Notes: generated by a model from the letters alone, not told the origin. 64,000 nucleotides of DNA from Ignavibacteriota bacterium (GCA_016713565.1 JADJOX010000003.1:124001-188000); one strand, 5' to 3'. Shown: positions 52,205 to 61,670, numbered from the stretch's first letter. Made by a program: numbers and translations.

Positions 52205-53161
52205 TTAAAAATCATCACATTTTCTGTATGCTTCAATAACGGCATTTTCACCTTCTTTCCCTTCTTTACTTTTGCCGTGCTCCATTCCCAATATACCTTT
52301 GTAACCTTTTTTATAAATATGCTCAAAAACATTCTTATAATTTATTTCGCCTGTTGTAGGTTCATTTCTGCCTGGATTATCACCCATTTGGAAATATGCA
52401 ATTTCATCCCAAGCCGCGTCAATATTAGGAATTAAATTTCCTTCGGTAACTTGCTGATGATATAAATCATCCAAAATTTTACATGAAGGACTGTTTACTG
52501 CTTTACAGATTTGATATGCCTGCGAGATCTTTTTCAAAAACAATCCCGGATGATTGTAAAAATTTAATGGTTCCAAAACCATAACTAATCCGTGAGGTTC
52601 TAAAATTGCGCACGCTTGTTTAAGAGACTCAACAACATTTGAAGTCTGATAATCCATTTCGAGCCTAAGATCTACGTGTCCCGGCACAACCGTCATCCAA
52701 GTCGCGTTTACTCTTTTGGCAACTTCCACCGATTCTTTAATACCTTGCAAAAATTCATCTCTTAATTCTTTATTTCCATTTGTTAAGTTTGGTTTATCCC
52801 AATAAATATTATGAGCAACAAAAACACCCATAGATAAATTCAGTCTTTTCATTTCTTTTGCAATTTGATTCTGCTCTTCAATGCTTTTGGATTTCATCCC
52901 ATTATCTTCCAACGCAGTAAATCCTTGATCGGAAATATATTTAAGTTGGTCTATGTAATTCTTTCCGGCACTATTTTCAAACATTCCAAAATGCGGGGCA
53001 AATTTCATCTTAAATTTTTTGTTTTCACTTTGTGAACTCGGATTTGATTTTGCTAGAATGTCATTGACACCTATCGATAATCCTGCCGCGGTTAATGATG
53101 CAGCTTTAATAAAATTTCTTCTTCCATATTTTTTTAAGTTTGTACTATTTTTAATTTTCAT
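52205..53161 (-). CDS. Tat-exported sugar isomerase/epimerase-like TIM-barrel protein
   Basis: The 318-residue protein has a Tat signal (YGRRNFIKAASLTAAGLSIG) and an AP-endonuclease-2/xylose-isomerase-like TIM barrel of the hydroxypyruvate isomerase type (KFAPHFGMFENSAGKN; VLEPLNFYNHPG with the metal-binding Glu; KILDDLYHQQ; GNPxREP-like PGRNEPTTGEINY; GMEHGKSKEG). It acts on sugars or keto-sugars in the periplasm. GAGG precedes the ATG. It opens the five-gene operon (isomerase, DUF1080, cytochrome-SUMF1, oxidoreductase, rhamnosidase), with a LacI-like site about 115 bases upstream. Confidence 0.85.
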   Translation of the reverse strand: MKIKNSTNLKKYGRRNFIKAASLTAAGLSIGVNDILAKSNPSSQSENKKFKMKFAPHFGMFENSAGKNYIDQLKYISDQGFTALEDNGMKSKSIEEQNQIAKEMKRLNLSMGVFVAHNIYWDKPNLTNGNKELRDEFLQGIKESVEVAKRVNATWMTVVPGHVDLRLEMDYQTSNVVESLKQACAILEPHGLVMVLEPLNFYNHPGLFLKKISQAYQICKAVNSPSCKILDDLYHQQVTEGNLIPNIDAAWDEIAYFQMGDNPGRNEPTTGEINYKNVFEHIYKKGYKGILGMEHGKSKEGKEGENAVIEAYRKCDDF

Positions 53162-53273
53162 TTTAACCTCAGTTTTGAAAAATCATTTTTAGAGATTCTA
53201 ATATCCGGTTTGATTTTTGGGTTTGATGTTTTCATTTTGTAAATGAATTTGTCCTATTTTTTGTAATAATAAT

Positions 53274-53287
53274 GAAAACGATTGTTT
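53274..53287. promoter_or_regulatory. LacI-family-like operator
   Basis: The plus strand reads GAAAACGATTGTTT, containing the AAnCGnTT core of LacI/GalR-type operators; with the preceding T it matches TGnAAnCGnTT. It lies in the divergent region, 113 bases before the sugar isomerase start and 107 before the SGNH gene. Similar cores occur at 61671-61691. No LacI-type regulator gene is in the window. Confidence 0.4.
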
Positions 53288-53393
53288 AACACAAATAATA
53301 AAGAAACTGACTACAAAATTTTATAATTTGTATTTGTGTTTATTAAAATAGCATTTTATAATTATATAATTTCAATAAAATCTACAAAAAAAA

Positions 53394-54617
53394 TTGAAAA
53401 ATTTTATTAATAAAAACAAAAGTCTTCTTATAAATTTGGCATTGTTACTTGGAACAATTTTAATTCTAATTTTTATTGCTGAAATAACTCTCAGATTTTT
53501 TTACAAACCGCTTAATTCCGGCTGGGGCTGGAATGATTCACCTAGAAGAGACCTTTCTAATGAAGTAAATGATTATCCCAATCAATTGGGTTTGCGCGGA
53601 CAAAAAATCAAATATGATAGCAACGATTTTGTAATTTTAATTTTGGGTGACAGTCAAGTTGAAGCTGCGACTTCATTAAGAGATAAGATGCCCGAAATAT
53701 TATTGGAAAATGATTTAAATGTATTAAACAATCGACCGGTAAAAGTTTTTTCACTTGCGGCATCGGGCTGGGGACAAGATCAGCAATTAATTGCATTAGA
53801 AAAATATTTTAAATCTTATCGCGCGGATTTAATTTTGATTTGGGCAACTCCCAAAAACGACTTTTGGGAAAATACTTTTCCAGATAGAAACGTTGGAATA
53901 TTGGCAGGTCACTTAAAACCAACATTTAAAATTTTAAACAATGAATTGGATGGTCCATATTATCAAGGAAATTCTTATTATAAGCATAGCTCTTTACTTC
54001 AGCTTTTTTTTACCGCCTTGCAAAATTATAAGAAAAAAACTATTGAACAATTGATTTTAGATGATTGGTATTATGAACTGCCGAAACCACACAAAAGGAT
54101 AAATAATAATCACGTTAAATCATTTGAAATTGATCTTAACAAGTATTCAGAAAATATTTTACAGTTAGCCGATTCAAACAATATTACAATTTTGACTTAC
54201 GAAAATTTTATTGATGGGAGAAGTCATTTTTCTCCCTACATTATTCCTAATTCACCAAGGGATAAATATTCAATTCAAATAACTAAATTGATATACAGTA
54301 AAATCAATGAAATATGTAAATTAAATAAAGCCGAAATGTTTGTATTTTATCCAATTAGAAATGACTTTGATATTGTGAATAGAAATTGTGTAAAGTATGT
54401 TAAAAGTTATTATCATCCGGAAAATTATTTTAAAGTTGATCTTAATTTTATCGATAAAATAAAAGCAGTTGTTCCAAATGAAAACTTGTTAACTTTTCAA
54501 ATTGTGGGCGGAGATGATATTTGTGTTGATTTTAAAGACCGCCATTTAAACGATTTGGGAAATGAGCGAGTTATGAAAAACCTTGCAAATTTTATTTCTG
54601 TAAAATTCCTAAATTAA
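53394..54617 (+). CDS. Membrane-anchored SGNH/GDSL-like hydrolase
   Basis: The 407-residue protein has one N-terminal membrane helix (about 10-33). The rest is an SGNH-type domain: the nucleophile motif LILGDSQVE (block I), ATPKNDFWEN (candidate block III Asn) and DRHLNDLGN near the end (catalytic Asp/His, block V). The family removes acyl groups from sugars or lipids or acts on cell-surface polymers. The start is TTG at 53394 without a clear ribosome binding site. It is 38 bases upstream of the acyl-CoA synthetase gene in the same operon. Confidence 0.72.
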   Translation: MKNFINKNKSLLINLALLLGTILILIFIAEITLRFFYKPLNSGWGWNDSPRRDLSNEVNDYPNQLGLRGQKIKYDSNDFVILILGDSQVEAATSLRDKMPEILLENDLNVLNNRPVKVFSLAASGWGQDQQLIALEKYFKSYRADLILIWATPKNDFWENTFPDRNVGILAGHLKPTFKILNNELDGPYYQGNSYYKHSSLLQLFFTALQNYKKKTIEQLILDDWYYELPKPHKRINNNHVKSFEIDLNKYSENILQLADSNNITILTYENFIDGRSHFSPYIIPNSPRDKYSIQITKLIYSKINEICKLNKAEMFVFYPIRNDFDIVNRNCVKYVKSYYHPENYFKVDLNFIDKIKAVVPNENLLTFQIVGGDDICVDFKDRHLNDLGNERVMKNLANFISVKFLN

Positions 54618-54655
54618 AAATAGAACATATAAGTAAAATTATTGATGGAGATATT

Positions 54656-56566
54656 ATGAAACTGACAATTCCAATGATGTTTGAAGAAAGTGTAAAAAAA
54701 TTTCCAAATAACATTTTAATGCTGGAAAAAATCGATGGCAAATATTCGGGCACGACATATAAAGAAATGCATAAACTTATTTACAATTTCAGCGCGGGCT
54801 TATTGAAATTGGGATTAAAAAAAGGCGATCGCGCAGCTTTGATTAGTGAAGGCAGAAATGATTGGGTGATGAGTGAAATGGCAATTGTTTATTTAGGCGC
54901 TATTAATGTTCCTATTTCCGTTAAGATCGATGAATTAAACGATTTGAAATTTCGTTTAGCTCATTCAGGTTGTAAATTTGTAATTGTTTCAAAAACCCAG
55001 TTAGATAAAATAAGAAAAATTGAAATTGATTTGCCCGAATTGGAAAAAGTAATTGTTCTTGATGAAATTAATTCAAAAAATGAAAATGAACTTTCCAAAA
55101 ATGAAGTATTAAGATTAGGAGAAGAATTTCTTAAAAATAATTCCGAAGATTTTAAAAATATTTGGCAATCGGTAAAGGGCGATGATTACGCAAATATATG
55201 TTATACTTCGGGAACAACAGCTGACCCGAAAGGAATTATTCTTACTCATAGAAATTATACGGCCAATGTTGAGCAGGCAACGGCAATCTTCCCTATTCCC
55301 GAATATTATTCTTCACTTTTAATTTTGCCATGGGATCATTCATTTGCTCATACCGCGGGAATTTATCTTTTAATGAAAAATGGCGCTAGTATGTCTTCGG
55401 TTCAAGTTGGAAACACTCCATTAGAAACTTTAAAAAATATTCCGGTTAATATTAAAGAAGCAAAACCTGTATTCATCTTGAGCGTTCCTGCGCTTGCTAA
55501 AAATTTCAGAAAGAATATTGAAGCAGGTATTAAATCAAAAGGAGCAAAAGTCGAAGCATTGTTTAACAAAGCTCTTAAATTAGGATATGAATTAAACGGC
55601 GATGGTTTTAGGAAAGCAAAAGGAATAAGCAAATTAAAACTGCCTCTATATAAATTTTATGATAAAATTTTATTCAGTAAAATAAGACAGAATTTTGGAG
55701 GTAAATTAGAATTCTTCATAGGCGGCGGAGCTTTATTAGATATAGAATTACAAAGATTTTTTTATGCCATAGGAATCCCAATGTTTCAAGGATACGGTTT
55801 AAGCGAAGCCGCGCCAATAATTTCGGCTAATGTTCCGTGCTTACATAAAATGGGTTCTTCAGGACAAATAGTTAAGAATTTATTAGTGAAAATTGTTGAT
55901 GAAGACGGGGTTGAACTTCCGCAAGGAGAAAAAGGAGAAATTATTTGCAAAGGTGAAAATGTTATGGCAGGATATTGGAAAAATGATAAAGCTACTTCGG
56001 AAACAATTAAAAATAGCTGGCTTTATACAGGTGATATGGGATACTTAGATTCTGACGGATTTTTATATGTTCTTGGAAGATTTAAAAGTTTATTAATTGC
56101 GAGCGACGGAGAAAAATTCAGTCCCGAAGGAATTGAGGAAGCGCTTGTAGATCAATCTCCTTTCATTGAACAAGTAATGCTTTATAATAACCAATCTCCA
56201 TATACTGCCGCGCTATTGTTCCCAAATAAAAATTCTTTGTTGGAAGAAATTAAAAAGAAAGGATTACAAATAAATACAGATGAAGGGAAAAAAGAAATTA
56301 TTAATATCCTTCAAGGTGAAATTGACAAATATAAAAAAGGCGGAATATACGAAGGCATGTTCCCCGAAAGATGGCTTCCCGCCGCGGTTGGAATTTTAGG
56401 CGAAGGATTTACCGAACAAAATAAATTCTTGAACAGCACACTTAAAATGGTTAGAGGAAAAATTACTGAATTTTATAGTAACAGACTTGAATTCTTGTTT
56501 TCAGCCGAAGGGAAAAATATGAATAATGCTCAGAATAATCATATTTTGTCTCATTGGTCTAATTAA
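54656..56566 (+). CDS. AMP-dependent long-chain acyl-CoA synthetase
   Basis: The 636-residue enzyme of the ANL adenylating superfamily has P-loop-like ICYTSGTTADPKGIILTHRN (about 180-199), FIGGGALLDIELQRFF, MFQGYGLSEAAPIIS, and WLYTGDMGYLDSDGFLYVLG with the hinge lysine region GRFKSLL. Length and motifs suit long-chain fatty acyl-CoA ligases. It activates fatty acids to acyl-CoA at the membrane. GGAG precedes the ATG. Its position between an SGNH hydrolase and an exported glycan-type protein suggests acyl-group handling in envelope or glycan metabolism, which is inference. Confidence 0.9.
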   Translation: MKLTIPMMFEESVKKFPNNILMLEKIDGKYSGTTYKEMHKLIYNFSAGLLKLGLKKGDRAALISEGRNDWVMSEMAIVYLGAINVPISVKIDELNDLKFRLAHSGCKFVIVSKTQLDKIRKIEIDLPELEKVIVLDEINSKNENELSKNEVLRLGEEFLKNNSEDFKNIWQSVKGDDYANICYTSGTTADPKGIILTHRNYTANVEQATAIFPIPEYYSSLLILPWDHSFAHTAGIYLLMKNGASMSSVQVGNTPLETLKNIPVNIKEAKPVFILSVPALAKNFRKNIEAGIKSKGAKVEALFNKALKLGYELNGDGFRKAKGISKLKLPLYKFYDKILFSKIRQNFGGKLEFFIGGGALLDIELQRFFYAIGIPMFQGYGLSEAAPIISANVPCLHKMGSSGQIVKNLLVKIVDEDGVELPQGEKGEIICKGENVMAGYWKNDKATSETIKNSWLYTGDMGYLDSDGFLYVLGRFKSLLIASDGEKFSPEGIEEALVDQSPFIEQVMLYNNQSPYTAALLFPNKNSLLEEIKKKGLQINTDEGKKEIINILQGEIDKYKKGGIYEGMFPERWLPAAVGILGEGFTEQNKFLNSTLKMVRGKITEFYSNRLEFLFSAEGKNMNNAQNNHILSHWSN

Positions 56567-56584
56567 ATAATAATTAAATAATTT

Positions 56585-58900
56585 ATGGATTATTTTATGA
56601 AACATCATCAAGCAATAAAATTACTTGTATTTATTTTTTTAATTTCATTTAATTTTTTAACCGCACAAAAAATATATAAACATGATGAACCAATGTGGAA
56701 ACAAGTCGAAGACAAAGTCTATCTTCAAGAATTTTCGGAAAAAATTATTACAAACGGAGATGTTGCTTCAATTGTAAATTTTAATAATGAATTTTATATT
56801 GTAATGAAAAATGAAATTTATGCCTTGCGGCAGAGCAAAATTCAAAAACTAAACGACTCACCGAAAGATGTAATCAAACTTATATCGCTTGATAATTCTT
56901 TATGGGCAATTACAAAAAACGGTTTATTTAAATTTAAAACCGATTGGAAGTTAATTGATAAAAATATTTTTGTTGATTTGTGCCTGCACAACAATAAAGT
57001 ATACGCCGCCACAAATGACGATGTATTTGTTATAGAAAACAATATACTTAAAAATATTAAACCTGAAGGCGGTTATTATTCAAGCAATATGACAATGCTA
57101 ATGGAAGATGGAACACAGCTTCATGCTGATCCGGTTGAAATTGGACCGGTTCAGAAATTGACTTCTTACAGCGGAACGCTCTATATTCTTCGTTATGGTG
57201 AATTAGCTTTGTTCGACGGAAAAATTATTAATCAAGATTTTATTGATTGGGGTAAACTTCCTTCAAGAAATACTACTGATATTTTAACCTTGGGAAATAA
57301 AATTTATATAAGCACAGATAGAGGTTTGGGCGAATTGCGCGGCGCAACATTATCAGCAATTACTGGAAAAGACGGTTTGCCTTATGAAAAAACGACTTGT
57401 ATGGAAAAAGGTTTTGATAATGATTTATGGATAGGAACACAAAATGGGGCTATAAGAATGTTAGAAAATGATTGGCAATTTTTCGGAGCGGATAATTGGC
57501 TGCCTGGAGAATATGTAAATGAAATTGCCGTTGGGAATGATAAAGTTTGCATCGCTACAAATAAAGGTGTGGGAATAATTACCTATGAACCTTTCACTTT
57601 GCAGAAGAAAGCTGATTATTTTGAGAAGCATCTTGAAAATTGGGAACATAAAAGATTGGGTTTCATACATATGCTGTACAAAAGAGATAAAAAATGGATA
57701 AGGGAAATAAGCGATAACGACGGCGGACATACAGCACCGTATCTAGCTGCAATGTGCTATAAATATTTAGCAACAGGCGACGAATCTGCAAAACAGGAAG
57801 CTCTAAATTCATTTTATGCTATGATCTGGCTTGAAAAAATAACACCGATCGATGGTTTTATTGCACGCGCTATATGGTCGGCAACCGGCGATGATGATGA
57901 TAGAAGTACCCAAGGCAGCGGCGGTTTACCGGCTAAATGGTATAAAACCGAAGACGGCAAATGGTATTGGAAAGGCGACACTTCAAGCGACGAAATAATG
58001 GCTCACTTTTATGCTGTCTCCCTTTTTCACGATTTAATAGCTGAAGGCAAAGAAAAAAAATTAGCTAAGGAACATATAGAAAAAATTGCCGGTTATATTG
58101 TTGACAATGGATGGAAACTAATTGATATGGATGGAAAACCAACTCGCTGGGGACGATGGGACGCAGGTTATCTTTTAAATCCATACGGCTGGGTTGATAA
58201 AGGGTTAAACGGACTTGAAGCTCAAGCAATTGCTAAATCCGCGTTGGCCGTTTCCGGTGATAATAAATTTGTTAATGCTTTTCAGCAATTAGTTGATTGG
58301 GGTTATTTAAATTATACAGTAAGACAGAAGAATACCTTCCCGCCTGAAAATATAGCGCCATGGGATGACAATTTAGCATTTTGGTCATATTTTACTTTAT
58401 TAAGATATGTTGATGATCCGGTGCTTCAATCAATTTATTTAAGAAGTCTTGAACGATCCTGGGAAACAAAGAGAATTGAACATTCTTCTTGGTATAATTT
58501 TTCATATGGAGTAATGACAGGAAACGAATGCGAAGAAGAAAAAGCAGTTGATTACTTAAGATCATGGACTCTAAACTGTATTGAGTATAATTATACAAAT
58601 TCTCATAGAGACGATCTTTTTGTTGAACCCGGCTATGTTTCGTATGAAGGCGGAACTAAGTTAATTAACCCGCGAGAATCCTCCGGAAATAGAAATTCAT
58701 TTAATCTAGACGGCAGATCAAACGGGAACAGAGTTATGGATCCAACTGACTTTATTCATGATTATTGGATGGGAAGATATTTTGGTTTAATCTCTACGCC
58801 AAAATCTAACGATGAAAATTTAACTTCGTGCAAAAATTTTAAAAAAGAAAATTTGGGCGCAAGTAAATATATGGGAGATAAAAGGCCGGTAATAAATTAA
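56585..58900 (+). CDS. Exported propeller plus six-hairpin-type protein (putative glycan-acting)
   Basis: The 771-residue protein has a signal peptide ending near TAQ (about residue 28; ATG 56597 is an equally good start). The N-terminal half has repeated blades like two-component-regulator propellers (NKIYISTDRGLGELRG, DNDLWIGTQNGAIRML, DKVCIATNKGVGII). From about residue 340 a helical region rich in Trp/Tyr/Asp (RWGRWDAGYLLNPYGWVDKG, NIAPWDDNLAFWSYFTLLRY) resembles (alpha/alpha)6 toroid glycosidases or lyases. I do not recognise a named family. Binding and cleaving a polysaccharide is inferred. Confidence 0.6.
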   Translation: MDYFMKHHQAIKLLVFIFLISFNFLTAQKIYKHDEPMWKQVEDKVYLQEFSEKIITNGDVASIVNFNNEFYIVMKNEIYALRQSKIQKLNDSPKDVIKLISLDNSLWAITKNGLFKFKTDWKLIDKNIFVDLCLHNNKVYAATNDDVFVIENNILKNIKPEGGYYSSNMTMLMEDGTQLHADPVEIGPVQKLTSYSGTLYILRYGELALFDGKIINQDFIDWGKLPSRNTTDILTLGNKIYISTDRGLGELRGATLSAITGKDGLPYEKTTCMEKGFDNDLWIGTQNGAIRMLENDWQFFGADNWLPGEYVNEIAVGNDKVCIATNKGVGIITYEPFTLQKKADYFEKHLENWEHKRLGFIHMLYKRDKKWIREISDNDGGHTAPYLAAMCYKYLATGDESAKQEALNSFYAMIWLEKITPIDGFIARAIWSATGDDDDRSTQGSGGLPAKWYKTEDGKWYWKGDTSSDEIMAHFYAVSLFHDLIAEGKEKKLAKEHIEKIAGYIVDNGWKLIDMDGKPTRWGRWDAGYLLNPYGWVDKGLNGLEAQAIAKSALAVSGDNKFVNAFQQLVDWGYLNYTVRQKNTFPPENIAPWDDNLAFWSYFTLLRYVDDPVLQSIYLRSLERSWETKRIEHSSWYNFSYGVMTGNECEEEKAVDYLRSWTLNCIEYNYTNSHRDDLFVEPGYVSYEGGTKLINPRESSGNRNSFNLDGRSNGNRVMDPTDFIHDYWMGRYFGLISTPKSNDENLTSCKNFKKENLGASKYMGDKRPVIN

Positions 58901-58917
58901 TATTTTAAAAAATATTA
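58898..58917. terminator. AT-only palindrome shared by two convergent stop codons
   Basis: TAATATTTT (58898-58906) and AAAATATTA (58909-58917) form a perfect 9-bp stem with a two-base centre. It contains the stop codon of the plus-strand gene and overlaps the last codons of the convergent PHP gene. It may serve as a compact bidirectional terminator. Stability is low because all pairs are A-T. Confidence 0.35.
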
Positions 58918-59585
58918 CTAATAAATCCTTTTTCTTTTAGATATTCAAAAGCGAATTTACGAACAGTTTTAAGTTCGTAAAGAGTATGAGAATCGCTGTT
59001 GACATAAATAAAATTTGCAATTGAAAGCATTTGGTGCAATTTTTTTAAGTTGGTTCTGTTTGTTGAAAGATTTGCCCCGTTTACTTCCAACGCTACATTA
59101 TATTTATTGCATAATTCTGTTACCGCGACAATGTCAACATTATCTCCGTGATAAACGGAACAAGGGTGGCCTAAAAATTTAATTTTATCGTGAAACCTCT
59201 CAATAGCATTTAAATATGCTTGAGTTATGGTATTTGAATCTTCTTGATACGGAGGATTTTGATGAGTAGATAATACAATAAAATCAGACTCTTCCCCTTG
59301 AATATCCATACAAACATCTCCTTTGGAATTTAAAATATCGGCTTCAATTCCAAATTTAACTTCAACGTCATTAAAAACATTCTGCCATCGTTTTATTATA
59401 CCACGGTATGATTTTCGAGGAAAATTCCGAGAATCCAAATATGCTTGGTCATGATCTGTAATCGCTATTTTCGTTAAACCAATTTCGCCAGCAAATTTTA
59501 CAATTTCGTCAATTGTATTTAATCCGTCAGAATAATTTATAGAATGGATATGATAATCTTCATTTCCAGGGTTAAGAATTTCCAT
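58905..59585 (-). CDS. PHP-domain metal-dependent phosphoesterase
   Basis: The 226-residue protein has the full PHP metal-binding set: YHIHSINYSDG (motif I), KIAITDHDQAYL (motif II), FGIEADIL, LSTHQNPP, FLGHPCSVYHGD and NSDSHTLYE (motif IV). Family members include histidinol phosphatase and nucleotide phosphatases. It is the last gene of a three-gene operon with a DapA-family aldolase (5-base gap) and a deoxyhypusine-synthase-like protein. A sugar-phosphate substrate is plausible but not shown. Confidence 0.88.
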   Translation of the reverse strand: MEILNPGNEDYHIHSINYSDGLNTIDEIVKFAGEIGLTKIAITDHDQAYLDSRNFPRKSYRGIIKRWQNVFNDVEVKFGIEADILNSKGDVCMDIQGEESDFIVLSTHQNPPYQEDSNTITQAYLNAIERFHDKIKFLGHPCSVYHGDNVDIVAVTELCNKYNVALEVNGANLSTNRTNLKKLHQMLSIANFIYVNSDSHTLYELKTVRKFAFEYLKEKGFISNIF

Positions 59586-59590
59586 AAGTT

Positions 59591-60511
59591 CTAAGTGTCT
59601 AATAGAATTTTAAGTTTTCCGTCATCTGTAAACCAATGTTTTGCGGCTAATTCAAGTCCGTAAATTTCTTCCAAAGATAATTTTCTTGGATATCGTGTAA
59701 GTGGTTTTATCGGTACTCCCCTTTTACTAATTAAATATTTCACTCCCATCGGATGAACCGATCTTTGAGCCATTTCCATTCCGCAAAGTGCATTATTTAA
59801 TTTATCCGCAAGCGGGTCATTCATTTTACCGAGCTCATAAACTTTTACAACGAGATCAGGCATCCAATTTGCGGCGATGTTCATAGAACCAGGCGTTCCA
59901 TATTTAATAGATTCAAGTAAATAAGGAACGTTAGCCTGCAGATGAGCAAAATTTGTCGATGAAGTAATATCAGTTATTTTCTTTATCTTATCAAGTTCAC
60001 AGCTTGTTTCTTTATAAGCAAAAAACTTACCCGTTTCCGCAATTTTTTTTATTAAATCGAAACCTAGATAATATCTTCTGGGAACCGGACATTCATAAAT
60101 GCCAAGTTTAATATTTGTTTTTTCTGCAATTGTCAAATAATATTTTTCGAGCTCTTCATCGGTATTCAAATATTCAGGAACGGTCAACATAACAATATCA
60201 GCACCGGTATCTGAAACTTTTTTAATGAATTCAAGATGTTCATTAACATTTTTACCAAAATTTCCGGTTCCTACAACAGGTATTTTACCGTTAACTATTT
60301 TTACCGCATCGGAAATTAATTTTAACCTTTCAGCTTCAGTCAGTTCAAACATTTCACTCGACTGACAATTAGCATATATTCCTCCAAGGTTGAAAGTCAT
60401 ATACCATTCAATCATTTTTTGATAACCATTGAAGTCAATGGTTAAATCATCATTATAAGGAGTAATTAAAACCGGATAAATACCTTTGTATGTTCTTTCA
60501 TTTTGATCCAT
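59591..60511 (-). CDS. DapA/NanA-family Schiff-base aldolase or dehydratase
   Basis: The 306-residue class I aldolase-fold protein begins YKGIYPVLITPYNDDLTIDF. It has GGIYANCQSSEMFELTEAE where DapA has GTTGE, GTGNFGKN, and the Schiff-base lysine in FAYKETSCELDKI. The GTTGE substrate-loop is altered (ANCQSSE), so it is probably not a true dihydrodipicolinate synthase but a member acting on a different 2-keto acid. It lies between the DHS-like and PHP genes. Confidence 0.85.
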   Translation of the reverse strand: MDQNERTYKGIYPVLITPYNDDLTIDFNGYQKMIEWYMTFNLGGIYANCQSSEMFELTEAERLKLISDAVKIVNGKIPVVGTGNFGKNVNEHLEFIKKVSDTGADIVMLTVPEYLNTDEELEKYYLTIAEKTNIKLGIYECPVPRRYYLGFDLIKKIAETGKFFAYKETSCELDKIKKITDITSSTNFAHLQANVPYLLESIKYGTPGSMNIAANWMPDLVVKVYELGKMNDPLADKLNNALCGMEMAQRSVHPMGVKYLISKRGVPIKPLTRYPRKLSLEEIYGLELAAKHWFTDDGKLKILLDT

Positions 60512-60542
60512 TAAATTTCCTTTTCAATAATTATATAAAATT

Positions 60543-61643
60543 TTATTTAATCAGAGTTTGATATAACGCCAATAAAAAATCTCGGTTATCCGCGGAAAGA
60601 TATTTCATTGTTCCGCCCATTCTGTTAAACGTCTTTAAATATCTTAAATAATATGCGGGATTTGTGATTGGCGGTTCGCCTTTTGACCAATCCCATGTTG
60701 CTTCTGCAAGATCTACAATTAGCATAAAATGATTATCGATATGCTCTTTATTTTGAATGTGCAAATTCTGCGACATAGACAAAGATTTTTCAAAGATCAT
60801 TGGAGACATAACCGCGGAACCGACCGACATATAAACTCCATTTTCAATATTATTTACAGAATTAGCATAAGTTAGAAAATCCCTTTGTGCCGCACGCCCA
60901 ATTGCCGCTCCGTAATTAAATGGATGCGTGTAAATAATATCGTGACCGAACATTGGATGGCTTGTAAACGGAATACCATATTTATAAGCCGCCGCTTGTA
61001 CACAATATTTTTTATACGGAAACTTTATTTTCATCCAGCCGGATTGTAAATTGAAATCACTTTTAATTTTTAAGAGATCAATTGCCGCGGCAGATCTTTC
61101 TAGATCATTATTGTAATTATTTACTATCTCAGCAATTTCATCATTCGAAGGAATATTGACGCCTTCATTTTCAATCATACTGCCGACAGATTCGCCGTAT
61201 CCTTTTCCTTCAAAGGCTCCGACAATTATAGCGAGATTTAAATACTTTCCCGTTTCTTCCCAAATTCCAAATTGCCCTAACTTAACATTTGCCTTTACAT
61301 CTTCACTGCTTAATCCTTGAAACGCAAATTCCCAATCATGAATAATTCCTGCGCCGTTTGTCGCCAAATGAGTTATCCACTTTTCCTCTAATAGTTTAAT
61401 TAATGTCGGGGCCATTCCATTTTTAATTGTATGTGCTCCCATTGTTAACATTACTGAAGCTTTGTTCTCGTGGGCAAATTTAATCCTTTCGGCTGTAAGT
61501 TCTATTAATTCTAGGAATTCTGCTGATTTGTTCTTCGGCTCAGAATCGATCGGAACATGATCATTTTCAATAATCACCTTATTCAATCTTTCCGAAAGAG
61601 GTTTAATTAATAATTTATTTCTGTCAAATTGCGGAAACGGCAT
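60543..61643 (-). CDS. Deoxyhypusine synthase-like protein without the catalytic lysine
   Basis: The 366-residue protein has a central stretch close to deoxyhypusine synthase: HLATNGAGIIHDWEFAFQGL then SSEDVKANVKLGQFGIWEET, matching the NAD-binding and folding core of that family. The C-terminal segment that should hold the catalytic lysine (GGGVxKH-like) reads MSVGSAVMSPMIFEKSLSM, so spermidine transfer to a protein lysine is unlikely. Bacteria lack eIF5A in any case. It is the first gene of an operon with the DapA-like and PHP genes and follows LacI-like sites. The reaction is unknown. Confidence 0.7.
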   Translation of the reverse strand: MPFPQFDRNKLLIKPLSERLNKVIIENDHVPIDSEPKNKSAEFLELIELTAERIKFAHENKASVMLTMGAHTIKNGMAPTLIKLLEEKWITHLATNGAGIIHDWEFAFQGLSSEDVKANVKLGQFGIWEETGKYLNLAIIVGAFEGKGYGESVGSMIENEGVNIPSNDEIAEIVNNYNNDLERSAAAIDLLKIKSDFNLQSGWMKIKFPYKKYCVQAAAYKYGIPFTSHPMFGHDIIYTHPFNYGAAIGRAAQRDFLTYANSVNNIENGVYMSVGSAVMSPMIFEKSLSMSQNLHIQNKEHIDNHFMLIVDLAEATWDWSKGEPPITNPAYYLRYLKTFNRMGGTMKYLSADNRDFLLALYQTLIK

Positions 61644-61670
61644 TTCTTACTCTAATAATTCAAACAATCA

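Noticed and set aside
60543..61643. True deoxyhypusine or homospermidine synthase
   Set aside because: The segment expected to carry the catalytic lysine has no matching GGG..K motif, and the operon contains no polyamine genes.
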